NCBI RefSeq assembly: GCF_024168825.1 | Contig: NZ_JALJWH010000001.1 | Span: 2,666,001-2,730,000, forward strand | Origin: Paenarthrobacter sp. A20 | Lineage (GTDB): Bacteria > Actinomycetota > Actinomycetes > Actinomycetales > Micrococcaceae | DNA: 64,000 bases | Direction of reading: 5' to 3' | Shown here: positions 52,837-61,853 of the stretch, in pieces | Numbering within the stretch: the stretch's first letter is position 1 | Layout: the number at the start of each line of letters is the position of its first letter | Program-made: the position numbers and the translations under genes | Notes under the pieces: model-generated | What the model was told of the DNA's origin: nothing | Seen by the model: only the letters and a program-made list of their open reading frames with translations | The model's database searches: none

Positions 52837-53588
52837 CGGGTTTGCCGCCGCAGCGTCAGCGATGCCAGGACCAGCACTCCTACGACGATCACGCCCATCA
52901 CCAGGACGTCCTGCCACATCGAGGCCGTCGCTTCGGCATTCCCGGCGATTTCCTTCAACGCATCCACGGAGAACGTCAGCGGCAGGACGCTTGAGATCGT
53001 CTCCAGGACGTCATTCATCCCGTCGCGGGCAACGAACAGCCCGCACAGCAGGATCTGTGGCACCACCACGACCGGCATGAACTGCACGGCCTGGAATTCA
53101 GTGCGCGCAAAAGCCGAGCACAGCAGCCCAAGGGCGACGCCCAGGACGCCATTGATGACAGCGACCATCACCACGAATCCCGGACTTCCCTTGATGTCCA
53201 GGTCGAAGACCCAATAGGCGACGGCCGTCGCCACCAGGGACTGCAGAGCGGCCATGATCGAAAAGGCCAGGGCGTAGCCGAAGAGGAGATCTGCCTTGTG
53301 GATGGGCGTGGTCAGGAGCCGCTCCAAGGTCCCGGATGTCCGCTCGCGGAGCATGGTGATGGAGGTGACCAGGAACATCACCACGAACGGGAAGATGGCC
53401 AGCATCATCAGGCCCACGCGGTCAAAGGTGCGGGGGATCCCCGGAGGCAGGGCCTCGTTGTCGAAGAGGAAGTACACGGCCGCCAGCAGCAGGGCCGGAA
53501 CCACCAGGATCAGCCCTACGCTGCGGTGATCGTGCCTCAGTTGGCCAAGAACGCGGGCGGCCGTGGCGAGGGTCATACGCAGGTTCAC
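52833..53588 (-). CDS. ABC-2-type permease
   Basis: This 251-residue protein has six helices. The ABC-2 transporter text (LRERTSGTLERLLTTPIHKADLLFGY) is typical of exporters of drugs, lipids or polysaccharides, such as DrrB. It is coupled to the ATPase upstream and the TetR gene downstream by 4-base overlaps. The exported substrate is unknown. Confidence 0.93.
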   Translation of the reverse strand: MNLRMTLATAARVLGQLRHDHRSVGLILVVPALLLAAVYFLFDNEALPPGIPRTFDRVGLMMLAIFPFVVMFLVTSITMLRERTSGTLERLLTTPIHKADLLFGYALAFSIMAALQSLVATAVAYWVFDLDIKGSPGFVVMVAVINGVLGVALGLLCSAFARTEFQAVQFMPVVVVPQILLCGLFVARDGMNDVLETISSVLPLTFSVDALKEIAGNAEATASMWQDVLVMGVIVVGVLVLASLTLRRQTR

Positions 53589-54331
53589 GATGCCACCTGG
53601 CTTTCACTGCCGTGGTCGGCGGCCTTGATGATGGTCAGGAAGGCCCGCTCAAGGTCATCGCTGCGGCCGCGCTCAGCCAACTCCGATGGGCTGAGTTGCG
53701 CCAGGAGCAAACCGTCACGCAGCAGGAGGAGGGAGGAACAATGGGAGGCTTCCTCCATCACATGGCTGGACACCAGCAGCGTGGTGCCGGCAGCAGCCAT
53801 TGCGGCGAAACGTTCCCACAGTTCTGCGCGAAGTACGGGATCGAGCCCCACAGTGGGCTCGTCCAGGACCAATAGCCTTGGGCGGGACACCAGTGCGCAT
53901 GCCAACGACACCCGGCTGAACTGCCCGCCGGACAAATCTGCGGCTTTTTTCCGGGCGAGTGATGAGAGCCCGACGGCGGCAATCGCCTCGGCGGTGTCGG
54001 CCGTCGTCGCGCCGTGCATGGCGCCAAAGTACCTGACATTGGCTTCGACGCTGAGGTCCGGATAGACGCTGGCGCCCTGGGTGACGTATCCGACGTCGTG
54101 CCTGAGTGTCGGGCTGCCCGCAGGCAGGCCGAGAACGGACAAGGTTCCCCGGGTGATCCGCTGGACGCCGACAATTGCGCGCATGAGCGTTGTCTTGCCG
54201 CTGCCCGAAGGGCCGAGCAATCCGGTGATCCGGCCGGAATCAACGGTGAAATCAAGTCCGCGGAGGATTTTTGTCCGCGAACGGGAGACATGAAGTTTGT
54301 CCGCTTCGATGGCCGCTGGAACGGGTGACAT
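53585..54331 (-). CDS. ABC transporter ATPase (DrrA-like)
   Basis: The 248-residue ATPase has Walker A GPSGSGKTT, signature LSGGQFSRVSLA, Walker B LLVLDEPTVGLD and H-loop SSHVMEE. These are all the motifs for an active single nucleotide-binding domain pairing with the adjacent ABC-2 permease. ATG 54331 follows GGGAGG at 5 bases. First gene of a three-gene export operon. Confidence 0.94.
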   Translation of the reverse strand: MSPVPAAIEADKLHVSRSRTKILRGLDFTVDSGRITGLLGPSGSGKTTLMRAIVGVQRITRGTLSVLGLPAGSPTLRHDVGYVTQGASVYPDLSVEANVRYFGAMHGATTADTAEAIAAVGLSSLARKKAADLSGGQFSRVSLACALVSRPRLLVLDEPTVGLDPVLRAELWERFAAMAAAGTTLLVSSHVMEEASHCSSLLLLRDGLLLAQLSPSELAERGRSDDLERAFLTIIKAADHGSESQVAS

Positions 54332-54355
54332 ACGGGCCTCCCAGGGCTCCATTAA

Positions 54356-54371
54356 TTCACCAAATGATGAA
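54356..54371. promoter_or_regulatory. Candidate TetR operator TTCACCAAATGATGAA
   Basis: Arms TTCACCA and TGATGAA match at six of seven positions with a 2-base spacer, centred about 32 bases upstream of the ABC ATPase start. Confidence 0.5.
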
Positions 54372-54434
54372 ATAAAAGTAGATCCACACCCCGCAGGGGT
54401 CAAGGGTGGCGGCAACGCCGGGTAGCCCCAATCC

Positions 54435-54463
54435 TTGAAAATGTGTCTGCGATCACATAGGTT
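54435..54463 (+). promoter_or_regulatory. Sigma-70-type promoter before a 37-codon ORF
   Basis: TTGAAA (54435-54440), a 17-base spacer, and TAGGTT (54458-54463) form the best-matching -35/-10 pair I saw in the window. The predicted transcript starts near 54470, 40 bases before the ORF. Confidence 0.65.
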
Positions 54464-54510
54464 CTACCCAAGCCGTGTCGTTGGGGTGCGGGTGGCAACA
54501 GGGGGAAATC

Positions 54511-54624
54511 ATGTTCAAGACCTTGATGGGCGCCACAAGCGCTTCGGCCATCCGAAAGCTCGGCAGTGACCAATGCTTCCCAGTCGCAGGCGATCCCGTT
54601 CCGCTGGAGGGAACGGCGATCTAG
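54511..54624 (+). CDS. Possible small protein, 37 residues, no known family
   Basis: A 38-codon frame starting MFKTLMGATSASAIRKLG and ending in VPLEGTAI has AGGGGG 5 bases before its ATG. A consensus-like promoter lies 48 bases upstream of the start. A 16-bp GC palindrome (GCGGCCGGCCGGCCGC, 54641-54656) and a 15-bp hairpin (54658-54724) follow. It lies alone in the 503-base gap between the ABC operon and proS. The unit has every part of a gene, but coding is not proven. The first half would form an amphipathic helix with one Cys near residue 22. Confidence 0.5.
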   Translation: MFKTLMGATSASAIRKLGSDQCFPVAGDPVPLEGTAI

Positions 54625-54657
54625 TCCCCGGACAGAGTCTGCGGCCGGCCGGCCGCT

Positions 54658-54724
54658 GAGCCACGCCATCGCAGGATGACCAGCCCATTGCGGCCAGGGG
54701 CTTCCACACGCGACGGCGTGGCTC
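54658..54724 (+). terminator. Hairpin ending the small-ORF transcription unit
   Basis: GAGCCACGCCATCGC (54658-54672) and GCGACGGCGTGGCTC (54710-54724) pair at 14 of 15 positions around a 37-base loop and run into TTCTGT. It is preceded directly by the palindrome GCGGCCGGCCGGCCGC. Confidence 0.55.
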
Positions 54725-54834
54725 TTCTGTGTCCGGCGCACGGCCAAGCGGCCATTCAAGCGGCAAGGCACTGAACCGGTAGATTAGTAGGCAGTTGTTT
54801 TTGCCACATCTGCCATAGAAACGGATACGTACCC

Positions 54835-56646
54835 GTGGTCCTTCGCCTTTCCCAGTTGTTCCTGCGCACCTTGCGTGAAGATCCCGTCGATGCCGAGGTC
54901 GCCAGCCACAAGCTCCTGGTGCGCGCCGGGTACATCCGCCGCGCAGCCCCGGGCATTTACACCTGGCTCCCGTTGGGCCTGAGTGTCCTGCGCAAGGTGG
55001 AGGAGATCATCCGCCAGGAAATGACTGCCATAGGCGCCCAGGAAGTCCACTTCCCGGCGCTGCTCCCGCGCGAACCCTACGAGGCCACCAACCGCTGGAC
55101 CGAGTACGGCGAGGGCCTGTTCCGCCTCCAGGACCGCAAGGGTGCGGACTACCTCCTTGCTCCGACGCACGAGGAAATGTTCACGCTCCTGGTGAAGGAT
55201 CTGTACTCCTCGTACAAGGACCTGCCCCTGAGCCTTTACCAGATCCAGAACAAGTACCGCGATGAAGCACGCCCCCGGGCAGGCCTCCTCCGCGGCCGCG
55301 AGTTCATCATGAAGGACTCCTATTCCTTCGACGTTGACGACGCCGGCTTGGATGCCAGCTACGCCGCGCACCGTGCCGCGTACCTGAAGATCTTTGCGCG
55401 GCTGGGCCTGGAGGTCATTCCGGTGGCGGCAACGGCCGGTGCCATGGGTGGCTCAAAGAGTGAGGAATTCCTGTTCCCCACCGAGATCGGCGAGGACACC
55501 TTCGTCCGCTCGGCCGGCGGCTACTACGCCAACGTCGAGGCCGTGACCACCGTTGTTCCCGACGAGATCGACTTCACCAACGCGCCGGCAGCCCAGGTCC
55601 TGGACACGCCGAATACGCCCACCATCGATACCCTCGTGGACGCAGCCAACCAGCTGGCTCCGCGCAGTGAGTCCGACGGCGGCCCCTGGGCTGCCGCTGA
55701 CACGCTCAAGAACGTGGTCCTCGCCGTCACGCTGCCCACCGGTGAGCGCCAGATCGTTGTCATCGGCGTTCCGGGCGACCGCGCCGTGGACCTTAAGCGC
55801 GTGGAAGCCAACATCGGTTCCCACCTGCCGATTGCCGGCGAAATTGGCCTCGAGGCTGCCAACGAAGAAGACCTCAAAAAACTGCCGTGGCTGGTCAAGG
55901 GCTACATCGGCCCCGGCCTGTCACTTGACGAGCCTGTCCTTGGCCTTGAAGGTTCCTCCAAGCTGCTCTTCCTGGTGGACCCCCGCGTCGTCTCCGGCAC
56001 CAGCTGGGTCACCGGCGCCAACGCCGAGGGCAAGCACGTCTTCGGGCTGGTTGCAGGCCGCGACTTCGCGTGGGACGGGGTCATCGAGAGCACCGAAGTG
56101 CGTGCCGGCGATCCCGCCCCGGACGGCTCCGGTCCGCTGGAAACAGCCCGTGGCATCGAAATGGGCCACATCTTCCAATTGGGCCGCAAGTACGCTGCCG
56201 CATTGGACTTGAAGGTCCTGGACCAGAACGGCAAGCAGGTAGTTGTCACCATGGGTTCCTACGGCGTAGGCGTGACGCGTGCCGTGGCTGCCCTTGCCGA
56301 AGCCAACCACGATGACCGTGGCATCGTATGGCCGCGCTCGGTCGCTCCCGCTGATGTCCACGTGGTGGCTGTTGGCCGTGGCGATGAGATCTTCGAGGCC
56401 GCTGAGAAACTTTCCGCAGAGTTGGAAGCCGCTGGCCTGGACGTCATTTTCGATGACCGTCCCAAGGTTTCACCCGGCGTGAAGTTCGGCGATGCCGAGC
56501 TCGTGGGCGTGCCCACCATCCTGGCCGTCGGCCGGGGATTGGTGGATGGCGTCGTGGAAATCAAGGACCGCCGCAGCGGCGAAGCCGAGAACGTTTCGGT
56601 GGACAAGGCCGTGGATTACGTGGTCAACGCCGTACGAAACCGGTGA
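54835..56646 (+). CDS. proS: Prolyl-tRNA synthetase
   Basis: This class II aminoacyl-tRNA synthetase of the bacterial (ProS) type has 603 residues. It has N-terminal [14 protein letters not shown] and motif 2 region [13 protein letters not shown] with [19 protein letters not shown] central editing (INS) domain spans roughly residues 230-420 and removes Ala-tRNA(Pro). Motif 3 region and the C-terminal anticodon domain follow. The GTG start has no classical ribosome-binding site. The stop overlaps the next gene by 4 bases. Confidence 0.97.
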   Translation: MVLRLSQLFLRTLREDPVDAEVASHKLLVRAGYIRRAAPGIYTWLPLGLSVLRKVEEIIRQEMTAIGAQEVHFPALLPREPYEATNRWTEYGEGLFRLQDRKGADYLLAPTHEEMFTLLVKDLYSSYKDLPLSLYQIQNKYRDEARPRAGLLRGREFIMKDSYSFDVDDAGLDASYAAHRAAYLKIFARLGLEVIPVAATAGAMGGSKSEEFLFPTEIGEDTFVRSAGGYYANVEAVTTVVPDEIDFTNAPAAQVLDTPNTPTIDTLVDAANQLAPRSESDGGPWAAADTLKNVVLAVTLPTGERQIVVIGVPGDRAVDLKRVEANIGSHLPIAGEIGLEAANEEDLKKLPWLVKGYIGPGLSLDEPVLGLEGSSKLLFLVDPRVVSGTSWVTGANAEGKHVFGLVAGRDFAWDGVIESTEVRAGDPAPDGSGPLETARGIEMGHIFQLGRKYAAALDLKVLDQNGKQVVVTMGSYGVGVTRAVAALAEANHDDRGIVWPRSVAPADVHVVAVGRGDEIFEAAEKLSAELEAAGLDVIFDDRPKVSPGVKFGDAELVGVPTILAVGRGLVDGVVEIKDRRSGEAENVSVDKAVDYVVNAVRNR

Positions 56647-57440
56647 TTTCCGGCTTCGAATCAATCCAGCTCACCACAATCATCCTGATTGTGGTGGCTG
56701 GATTCGCCGCCGGCTGGGTTGATGCCGTGGTGGGGGGCGGGGGACTGATTCAGCTCCCCGCCCTGCTGCTGGTGCCGGGCATCACGCCTGTCCAAGCGCT
56801 GGCGACCAACAAAATGGGGTCCATATTCGGGACAACCACCAGTGCCGTCACGTATTACCGGCGCGTGGGGCCTGACCTCAGGACCGCGGTTCCCATGGCC
56901 GTGATCGCCTTGGCCGGGAGCTTCGGCGGGGCAATCCTTGCGGCCTCCCTGCCGGCCAGTGTGTTCAAGCCGATCATCGTGGTGGCGCTGATCGCCGTCG
57001 CCATCTTCACGGCCTTGCGCCCCCGCGCGGGCGAGCTGACAGCCCTTCGCCACGATGGCCACAAGCACTACGTCGTGGCCTGCCTCATCGGCGCTGTGAT
57101 CGGCTTTTACGACGGCTTGATCGGACCCGGCACGGGCTCGTTCCTGGTGATCGCCCTCGTTTCGGCCATGGGGTATGCCTTCCTTGAAGCCAGTGCCAAG
57201 GCGAAGATCGTCAACATGGCCACGAACGCTGGAGCCTTGATCTTCTTCCTCCCGCACGGCTCACTGCTCTGGGGCCTGGGACTCATCCTGGGGCTGGCCA
57301 ACATGGCCGGGGGCTACTTGGGTGCCCGCACCGCCGTGGCCAAGGGGAGTGGCTTTGTGCGCGTTGTATTCCTGATCGTGGTGGCCGCGTTGATCATCAA
57401 GCTCGGCGTGGATGTCTGGAATGAGAACTTCGCGGCGTAG
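56643..57440 (+). CDS. TSUP-family (TauE/SafE) membrane carrier
   Basis: This 265-residue protein has seven or eight membrane segments. The TauE/SafE text ([57 protein letters not shown]) includes both internal repeats. Members export or import sulfonates, sulfite or small organic anions. It is translationally coupled to proS by a GTGA overlap; the functional link is unclear. Confidence 0.93.
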   Translation: MISGFESIQLTTIILIVVAGFAAGWVDAVVGGGGLIQLPALLLVPGITPVQALATNKMGSIFGTTTSAVTYYRRVGPDLRTAVPMAVIALAGSFGGAILAASLPASVFKPIIVVALIAVAIFTALRPRAGELTALRHDGHKHYVVACLIGAVIGFYDGLIGPGTGSFLVIALVSAMGYAFLEASAKAKIVNMATNAGALIFFLPHGSLLWGLGLILGLANMAGGYLGARTAVAKGSGFVRVVFLIVVAALIIKLGVDVWNENFAA

Positions 57441-57454
57441 CCCTCCCGGGTTCG

Positions 57455-58231
57455 TCAGATGAAACTGCCGCTGGCGTTGGCCAGCGTCTTCAAACCGCGG
57501 ACGACGGCGTGCGGCACCAAAGCGCTCGACGCCGGGTTGTTGGGGGATGCCTCGTTGGTCACCCGGACATCGAAAGTGCCCAGGCTTGTCTCAGCCAGCA
57601 CGTGGTGGGCTGTCTGGTGGGCGGCCGGGTCCGCAATGAGCACCGCCTCTACTACGTCCCAGTTGCCCGCTGCCAGGGCAAGCGCCGAGACCACGTTGGT
57701 GGATTTGGGGAAGGCTTTGATCAGTTCTGCCGGCCCACCCCGCAGAAGCTCCACCGGCCGGGTGGTTGCGAGGAGCCCTTCCTTGGTTTCACCGTCCATC
57801 CACGGCTGCACCAGGGCCGCCGGCAGCTTCCGCGACTCCAGGGTGATGCGGTGAATGGTTCCGCCCGCCCGGGCGGCGGTGATCGCATCCAGTCCTCCCA
57901 ACGCGCCGGTGGTCAGGAACGTCCGGCCAGGACCGCCGTCGAGCAGTGTTGTCCGCAGGGAGCGGTCACACAAAGCACCGATCGAGGTGACCAGCAGGTC
58001 CTTGCCGGTTGAGACGATGCGGGGGCCGAACTCGGCGACAGCGGCAACGCCGGCGCACTCCACCACCACATCAGCGGCTTCCAGGGCATCGTCGAAGCTG
58101 AAGCCTGTGCCGGCGTCGCCGTGCGGCACCACTCCGGCGAGCCTGACGCCCGGGGCGGTCCCGGCGTCGAGCAGTTCCACGATCCTCGAACCGATGGCCC
58201 CGGATCCAATCAGGGCGACTGTGAGTGCCAT
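57455..58231 (-). CDS. Aspartate dehydrogenase-like protein (DUF108/NadX type)
   Basis: This 258-residue Rossmann oxidoreductase has VALIGSGAIGSRIVELL at the N-terminus and GGLDAITAARAGG. The C-terminal NNPASSALVPHAVVRGL carries the catalytic His of the NadX family. Aspartate dehydrogenase makes iminoaspartate or oxaloacetate from L-aspartate; family members serve NAD synthesis or amino-acid catabolism. It lies 3 bases after the kinase gene upstream. Confidence 0.9.
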   Translation of the reverse strand: MALTVALIGSGAIGSRIVELLDAGTAPGVRLAGVVPHGDAGTGFSFDDALEAADVVVECAGVAAVAEFGPRIVSTGKDLLVTSIGALCDRSLRTTLLDGGPGRTFLTTGALGGLDAITAARAGGTIHRITLESRKLPAALVQPWMDGETKEGLLATTRPVELLRGGPAELIKAFPKSTNVVSALALAAGNWDVVEAVLIADPAAHQTAHHVLAETSLGTFDVRVTNEASPNNPASSALVPHAVVRGLKTLANASGSFI

Positions 58232-58234
58232 GGC

Positions 58235-59257
58235 CTAGTGCGCCGTCGCGCCGGGATCGGGCAGCTCATGTGCCCTTGGAAGATCATCGAGTGTCCGGCC
58301 GGCAAGGGTGCTGGCAACCCACAACGAGCGTGCGAGGTCTCCGCCGTGACGGGGTTTCCCGGCGTACCCCAGGGCGTTGTCCACCTCGCGGGCAATGCTC
58401 CACTGCCGGGCAGCCTCCGGATCAAGTCCGGCAGCGAGGCTGAAGTCGTGGCAGCGTTCCCGTAGTGCAGCTTCCGGGTCCGTCCGGGACAGGTCATGGA
58501 TGCGGTTCCAAAGAATCGGCGCGACGGCGAACTCGGCCTCGCCAACCTGCGGTTGCGGGTCGATGGCCAGGTAATCGCCCCGGCGCGACCGCTGGTCGCT
58601 CATGACAGCCAGGATGTTCATGAAGTGGAGGTCCGTGTGCACCAGGACATCCATCCCGGAGCGGCGTCCCACGGCGCCACGCGTCTGGCACACTTCCAGG
58701 GCCGCTTCAAGCAGCCATCTGGGGAAAGGCCGGTCCAGGCGTTCCCATTCCGCAGGAAGTTCGTCACTCCACCGTTCGGCAGTTGCGGCAACATGGTCCA
58801 AAGCCCGCCATTCGAGCCGGTCATCGGGCGTGATGGAGAGCTGGCGCAAAATGGCACCCCAAGCGTCCCGGGCATCGTCCAGCGCGACGTCCTGGAGCCA
58901 ATGGGTGGCATCAAGCCGTTCCAGGAGCATGGAGCAGCTGGGAGCATGCGCTGCCAGGAGCCGGGCAGCTCCGTGGCCGTCCCAGAGTGCCAGGGCATGG
59001 CGCTCCACCAGGGCTTCGTCGTGTGGGAAAGCGATCTTCAAGGCAGCCTGTGTGCCGTCCTGAAGGACCGGAACCACCAGGGCTCCGTGGCCGTTCCACG
59101 GTTCGGCGCCGGGAGCCAGGTCAACTGTGAGCTGCCAACGATCAATCGCATCGGAGATAAGTCCCGGAAGGCTGGCCAGCCAGTCGCGTCCGGCGGAGTC
59201 GCGGTTGTACCGGGCGTGCAGGTCGCCCGGAATGGGAATCATCGCGTGAAGGGTCAC
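58235..59257 (-). CDS. APH(6)/hydroxyurea-type aminoglycoside phosphotransferase-like kinase
   Basis: The 340-residue kinase-fold protein carries the Brenner motif HTDLHFMNILA and the metal-binding AIDPQPQVGEAEFAV. It belongs to the APH(6)/hydroxyurea kinase family (StrB, HUR). Chromosomal members in soil actinobacteria are common and often not resistance determinants; the true substrate is unknown. ATG 59242 is an alternative start. It ends 3 bases before the aspartate dehydrogenase gene and is probably co-transcribed. Confidence 0.88.
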   Translation of the reverse strand: MTLHAMIPIPGDLHARYNRDSAGRDWLASLPGLISDAIDRWQLTVDLAPGAEPWNGHGALVVPVLQDGTQAALKIAFPHDEALVERHALALWDGHGAARLLAAHAPSCSMLLERLDATHWLQDVALDDARDAWGAILRQLSITPDDRLEWRALDHVAATAERWSDELPAEWERLDRPFPRWLLEAALEVCQTRGAVGRRSGMDVLVHTDLHFMNILAVMSDQRSRRGDYLAIDPQPQVGEAEFAVAPILWNRIHDLSRTDPEAALRERCHDFSLAAGLDPEAARQWSIAREVDNALGYAGKPRHGGDLARSLWVASTLAGRTLDDLPRAHELPDPGATAH

Positions 59258-59291
59258 GCGATCAGCCTAACTCTGCTGTAACGCGCGGCTC

Positions 59292-60020
59292 TCAGAAAAC
59301 GCCGCTGGCCCCCAAGAGCGTTCCGATCCAGAACGTCGCCGCCAGTGCCAAGGCCCCGCCAAGCACCACCCGGGAGGCCGCACGGATGCGGGAAGCGCCG
59401 CCGATCCATGCACCTACTGCGCCAGTTACCGCCAGTGCGAGCAGGACTGCAACGAACGTCAGGGGCACCCGCAGTTCCGTGGGAGGCAACAGGATGGCCA
59501 GCATCGGCAGTATCGCTCCCAAGATGAAGGCCACAGCGGAAGCCAAAGCTGCGTTCCACGGGCTGACAATGTCGTCTTCATGGATATTCAGCTCTGCTGA
59601 AAGATGGGCGGCCAGGGCATCGTGCTCGGTCAACTCCTGTGCAACGGTCCGGGCCGTTTTGGCGCTGAGGCCTCTGGATTCGTAGATCGCGGCCAGCTCG
59701 TTAAGCTCATCCTCGGGTTGCTCCGCCAGCTCGCGCCTTTCCTTTTCGATCAGGGCTTTTTGGGTGTCGCTCTGGCTGCTGACGGACACATACTCACCCA
59801 AAGCCATGGAGATCGCGCCACCCACCAGGCCGGCGGTGCCTGCGGCCAGGATGCTGCCCGTGCTGGTGGTGGCACCTGCCACACCGACCACGATGGCAGC
59901 GACGGACACAATGCCGTCATTGGCGCCCAGGACTCCGGCCCGCAACCAGTTCAACCGGTGGGCCAGATCATCCCGGTGTGGTTCGTTCTCATGCATGGAG
60001 GCAGTGTCCTTGGAAGCCAT
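59292..60020 (-). CDS. VIT1/CCC1-family iron/manganese transporter
   Basis: This 242-residue protein has the family start LNWLRAGVLGANDGIVSVAA. Five helices are visible, with a cytoplasmic Glu-rich segment between helices 2 and 3 (about residues 90-150) that binds metal in this family. Bacterial members probably export or sequester Fe2+ or Mn2+. It follows a DUF4439 ferritin-like gene on the same strand, suggesting an iron-handling pair, though this is inference. Confidence 0.93.
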   Translation of the reverse strand: MASKDTASMHENEPHRDDLAHRLNWLRAGVLGANDGIVSVAAIVVGVAGATTSTGSILAAGTAGLVGGAISMALGEYVSVSSQSDTQKALIEKERRELAEQPEDELNELAAIYESRGLSAKTARTVAQELTEHDALAAHLSAELNIHEDDIVSPWNAALASAVAFILGAILPMLAILLPPTELRVPLTFVAVLLALAVTGAVGAWIGGASRIRAASRVVLGGALALAATFWIGTLLGASGVF

Positions 60021-60050
60021 GCATCAAGCCAAGCACTGGCGTGCTGTCGG

Positions 60051-60072
60051 GGCCAGCATGGCTAGGCTGGCC
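60051..60072 (-). terminator. Hairpin between DUF4439 and VIT1 genes
   Basis: GGCCAGC (60051-60057) pairs with GCTGGCC (60066-60072) around an 8-base loop right at the DUF4439 stop codon on the minus strand. It has no U tract. Confidence 0.4.
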
Positions 60073-61136
60073 TATCCGCCAGCGGAAGGGGACGATGCGC
60101 CGGGCGTCGGCAGGGAAGGCAACCCGCCGGCGTCGACCTTTAGTCCTGGTAGCGCTGGCAAGTCTGCGCCCCAGGCCATGCTCCTGCGCGAGGCGGCCAG
60201 GAGCCCGTCCACGGCCCACGTCCGGGCATCGGCCGAGGACAAGGCAATAAGGTCCCCAAATACCAGTAAGGAAGTCGACTCGAGCGCGGCCAAGGAAGCG
60301 GCGGGGTCTTTGGCGAACTGTGACGGGAGTCGGTAACCGGCTTCGCTGGCAGGCACGTCGCCGCAATTGGCGCGGGACAGCGCCTCCGACTGCTGCAGCG
60401 CCAGCTCGTGCGTTTGCAGGTCCCTCGCCGCCGCAGCCGCCGCCGAACTGTCCAGCCGTTTGAGTGCCACCTGATAGGCGTAGATGGCCTCCTGCTGGGA
60501 GCGGACCATGGCTGCCAGAGCTGCGTCCGTGGTTGCGGAGGTCGCTGCGGGGGTCGGACTCACTGAAGGACAAGGTGCGGCTGACGGTGTTGCGGCGGGC
60601 ACCGTGGTCGCCGACGTCGCCGGCTCCTTCGGGACAGGCAGTTGCCAGGCTGCCGCCAGCTTTTCCGCCTGCAGAAGTTGGGCGGAGCCGACAGCAGCCA
60701 GCAGACGTGCGATGCCGCCGTCGGCCTCGCGGGCGTCAGTCAAGCGCTTCCGCCCGCTGACGGACAAAGCTGCAACAAAGGTGGCAGGGGTGGCGTCCGG
60801 CGATGGTGCCTTGGTGGTGGCGGGGGATGTTGAGCCGGCAGGATCCAGCAGGGCCCGCGCATGGGTTGTCAGCAAAGTCACAGCGTCCCCAAGGACCGGC
60901 TTTCCGGTATCCGGACCGGCCGCCTCTGCCAGTACGGTGGCCGATTCCCGCAATCGCAGAGTGTCCTCCAACGCCCCAACGCGTGCATTTTCGGTAAAGG
61001 TGATCGGCGGGGGAGTCCCGGAATCACGCGGAATAAGCACTATTCCTGTACCGGCCACGAGCAGCGCCACGAGGGCAACCAGCAATAGCCGGCCCCACGG
61101 TGGTGTTTGTCGTTTTTCGCTTGTCTGCCCGTTCAC
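60072..61136 (-). CDS. DUF4439 ferritin-like protein, membrane-anchored
   Basis: The 354-residue protein has one N-terminal membrane helix (about residues 20-40 from the chosen start). Four-helix-bundle text of the DUF4439 ferritin-like domain lies in the last 150 residues (MVRSQQEAIYAYQVALKRLD, ARDLQTHELALQQ). A Pro/Ser/Thr linker (PATSATTVPAATPSAAPCPS) separates a helical N-terminal part. Only the C-terminal part contains plausible metal-site Glu/His. GTG 61136 is preferred because earlier starts would place coding sequence over the rimP promoter; GTG 61154 and ATG 61211 also occur. In Actinobacteria DUF4439 genes are often divergent from rimP, as here. Confidence 0.82.
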   Translation of the reverse strand: MNGQTSEKRQTPPWGRLLLVALVALLVAGTGIVLIPRDSGTPPPITFTENARVGALEDTLRLRESATVLAEAAGPDTGKPVLGDAVTLLTTHARALLDPAGSTSPATTKAPSPDATPATFVAALSVSGRKRLTDAREADGGIARLLAAVGSAQLLQAEKLAAAWQLPVPKEPATSATTVPAATPSAAPCPSVSPTPAATSATTDAALAAMVRSQQEAIYAYQVALKRLDSSAAAAAARDLQTHELALQQSEALSRANCGDVPASEAGYRLPSQFAKDPAASLAALESTSLLVFGDLIALSSADARTWAVDGLLAASRRSMAWGADLPALPGLKVDAGGLPSLPTPGASSPSAGG

Positions 61137-61241
61137 AACAGACCATGGTGTCACGTGGGCGGCAAACTCCGTGCACCATGTTCCCGGGAAAATCGTTAGG
61201 CTAGTAGTCACAACAACATCTATCGGGAGGCGGCGGGCAAC

Positions 61242-61853
61242 GTGAGTGACTCGGAAGCCACGACTTCAACAGACCGTTCTGAATCGAACTCAACGGCCAC
61301 CATCCACAACCCGGAAGAGAGCAGGCTTAAGGCGCTGCTTGAACCGGCCGTCCTTGCCAGCAGGCTCTACCTCGAGGATGTTTCCATCCACGTTGCCGGT
61401 TCACACCGCACTGTCCACGTCGTAGTCGATCTTCCGCAGGAGGAAACCGGGGGCGTCAGCCTTGACGCCATCGCGGACGTTTCGCGCGGACTGTCCGATA
61501 TTCTGGACAACGATCCCCATGATGACGGCCGTCCGTATGACCTGGAGGTTTCTTCCCCCGGTGTCAGCCGCCCCCTGACCGAGCCGCGCCACTGGCATCG
61601 CGCCCGTGGGCGCATGGTCCGGGTCAACGTTATTCAGGGTGACAACCTCCTGGGACGCATCGCTTCGGTGGAGGATGACGCAGTGACGCTGATTCCCGAG
61701 CACGAGGTCAAGAAGGGCATGAAGCCCAAGCAAGGCGACCCCATTACTATTCCTTTCGACAGGATCCGCCAAGGAAAAGTCGAGATTGAATTCAGCCACC
61801 TCCACGAGGCTGCGCTGGAAAACGAGCACAACGGACCTTCCGAGGAGGCCTAA
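61242..61853 (+). CDS. rimP: Ribosome maturation factor RimP
   Basis: RimP helps assemble the 30S subunit around S12/S5. The 203-residue protein has the N-terminal alpha/beta domain ([22 protein letters not shown]) and the diagnostic [14 protein letters not shown]. An SH3-like domain with RGRMVRVN follows. An acidic/Thr-rich 30-residue N-terminal extension is typical of Actinobacteria. GGGAGGCGG precedes the GTG. TAGGCT (61197-61202) is a likely -10 box. Its stop overlaps nusA by one base. Confidence 0.96.
   Translation: MSDSEATTSTDRSESNSTATIHNPEESRLKALLEPAVLASRLYLEDVSIHVAGSHRTVHVVVDLPQEETGGVSLDAIADVSRGLSDILDNDPHDDGRPYDLEVSSPGVSRPLTEPRHWHRARGRMVRVNVIQGDNLLGRIASVEDDAVTLIPEHEVKKGMKPKQGDPITIPFDRIRQGKVEIEFSHLHEAALENEHNGPSEEA

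Noticed and set aside
54641..54656. GCGGCCGGCCGGCCGC as a phage attachment site
   Set aside because: No integrase, duplicated copy or mobile cargo nearby; better explained as part of a terminator region.
54400..54771. 123-residue minus-strand frame in the proS upstream gap
   Set aside because: No start-site signal, Arg/Cys-rich random-looking translation, and it crosses the hairpin and palindrome. The 37-codon plus-strand frame has better signals.
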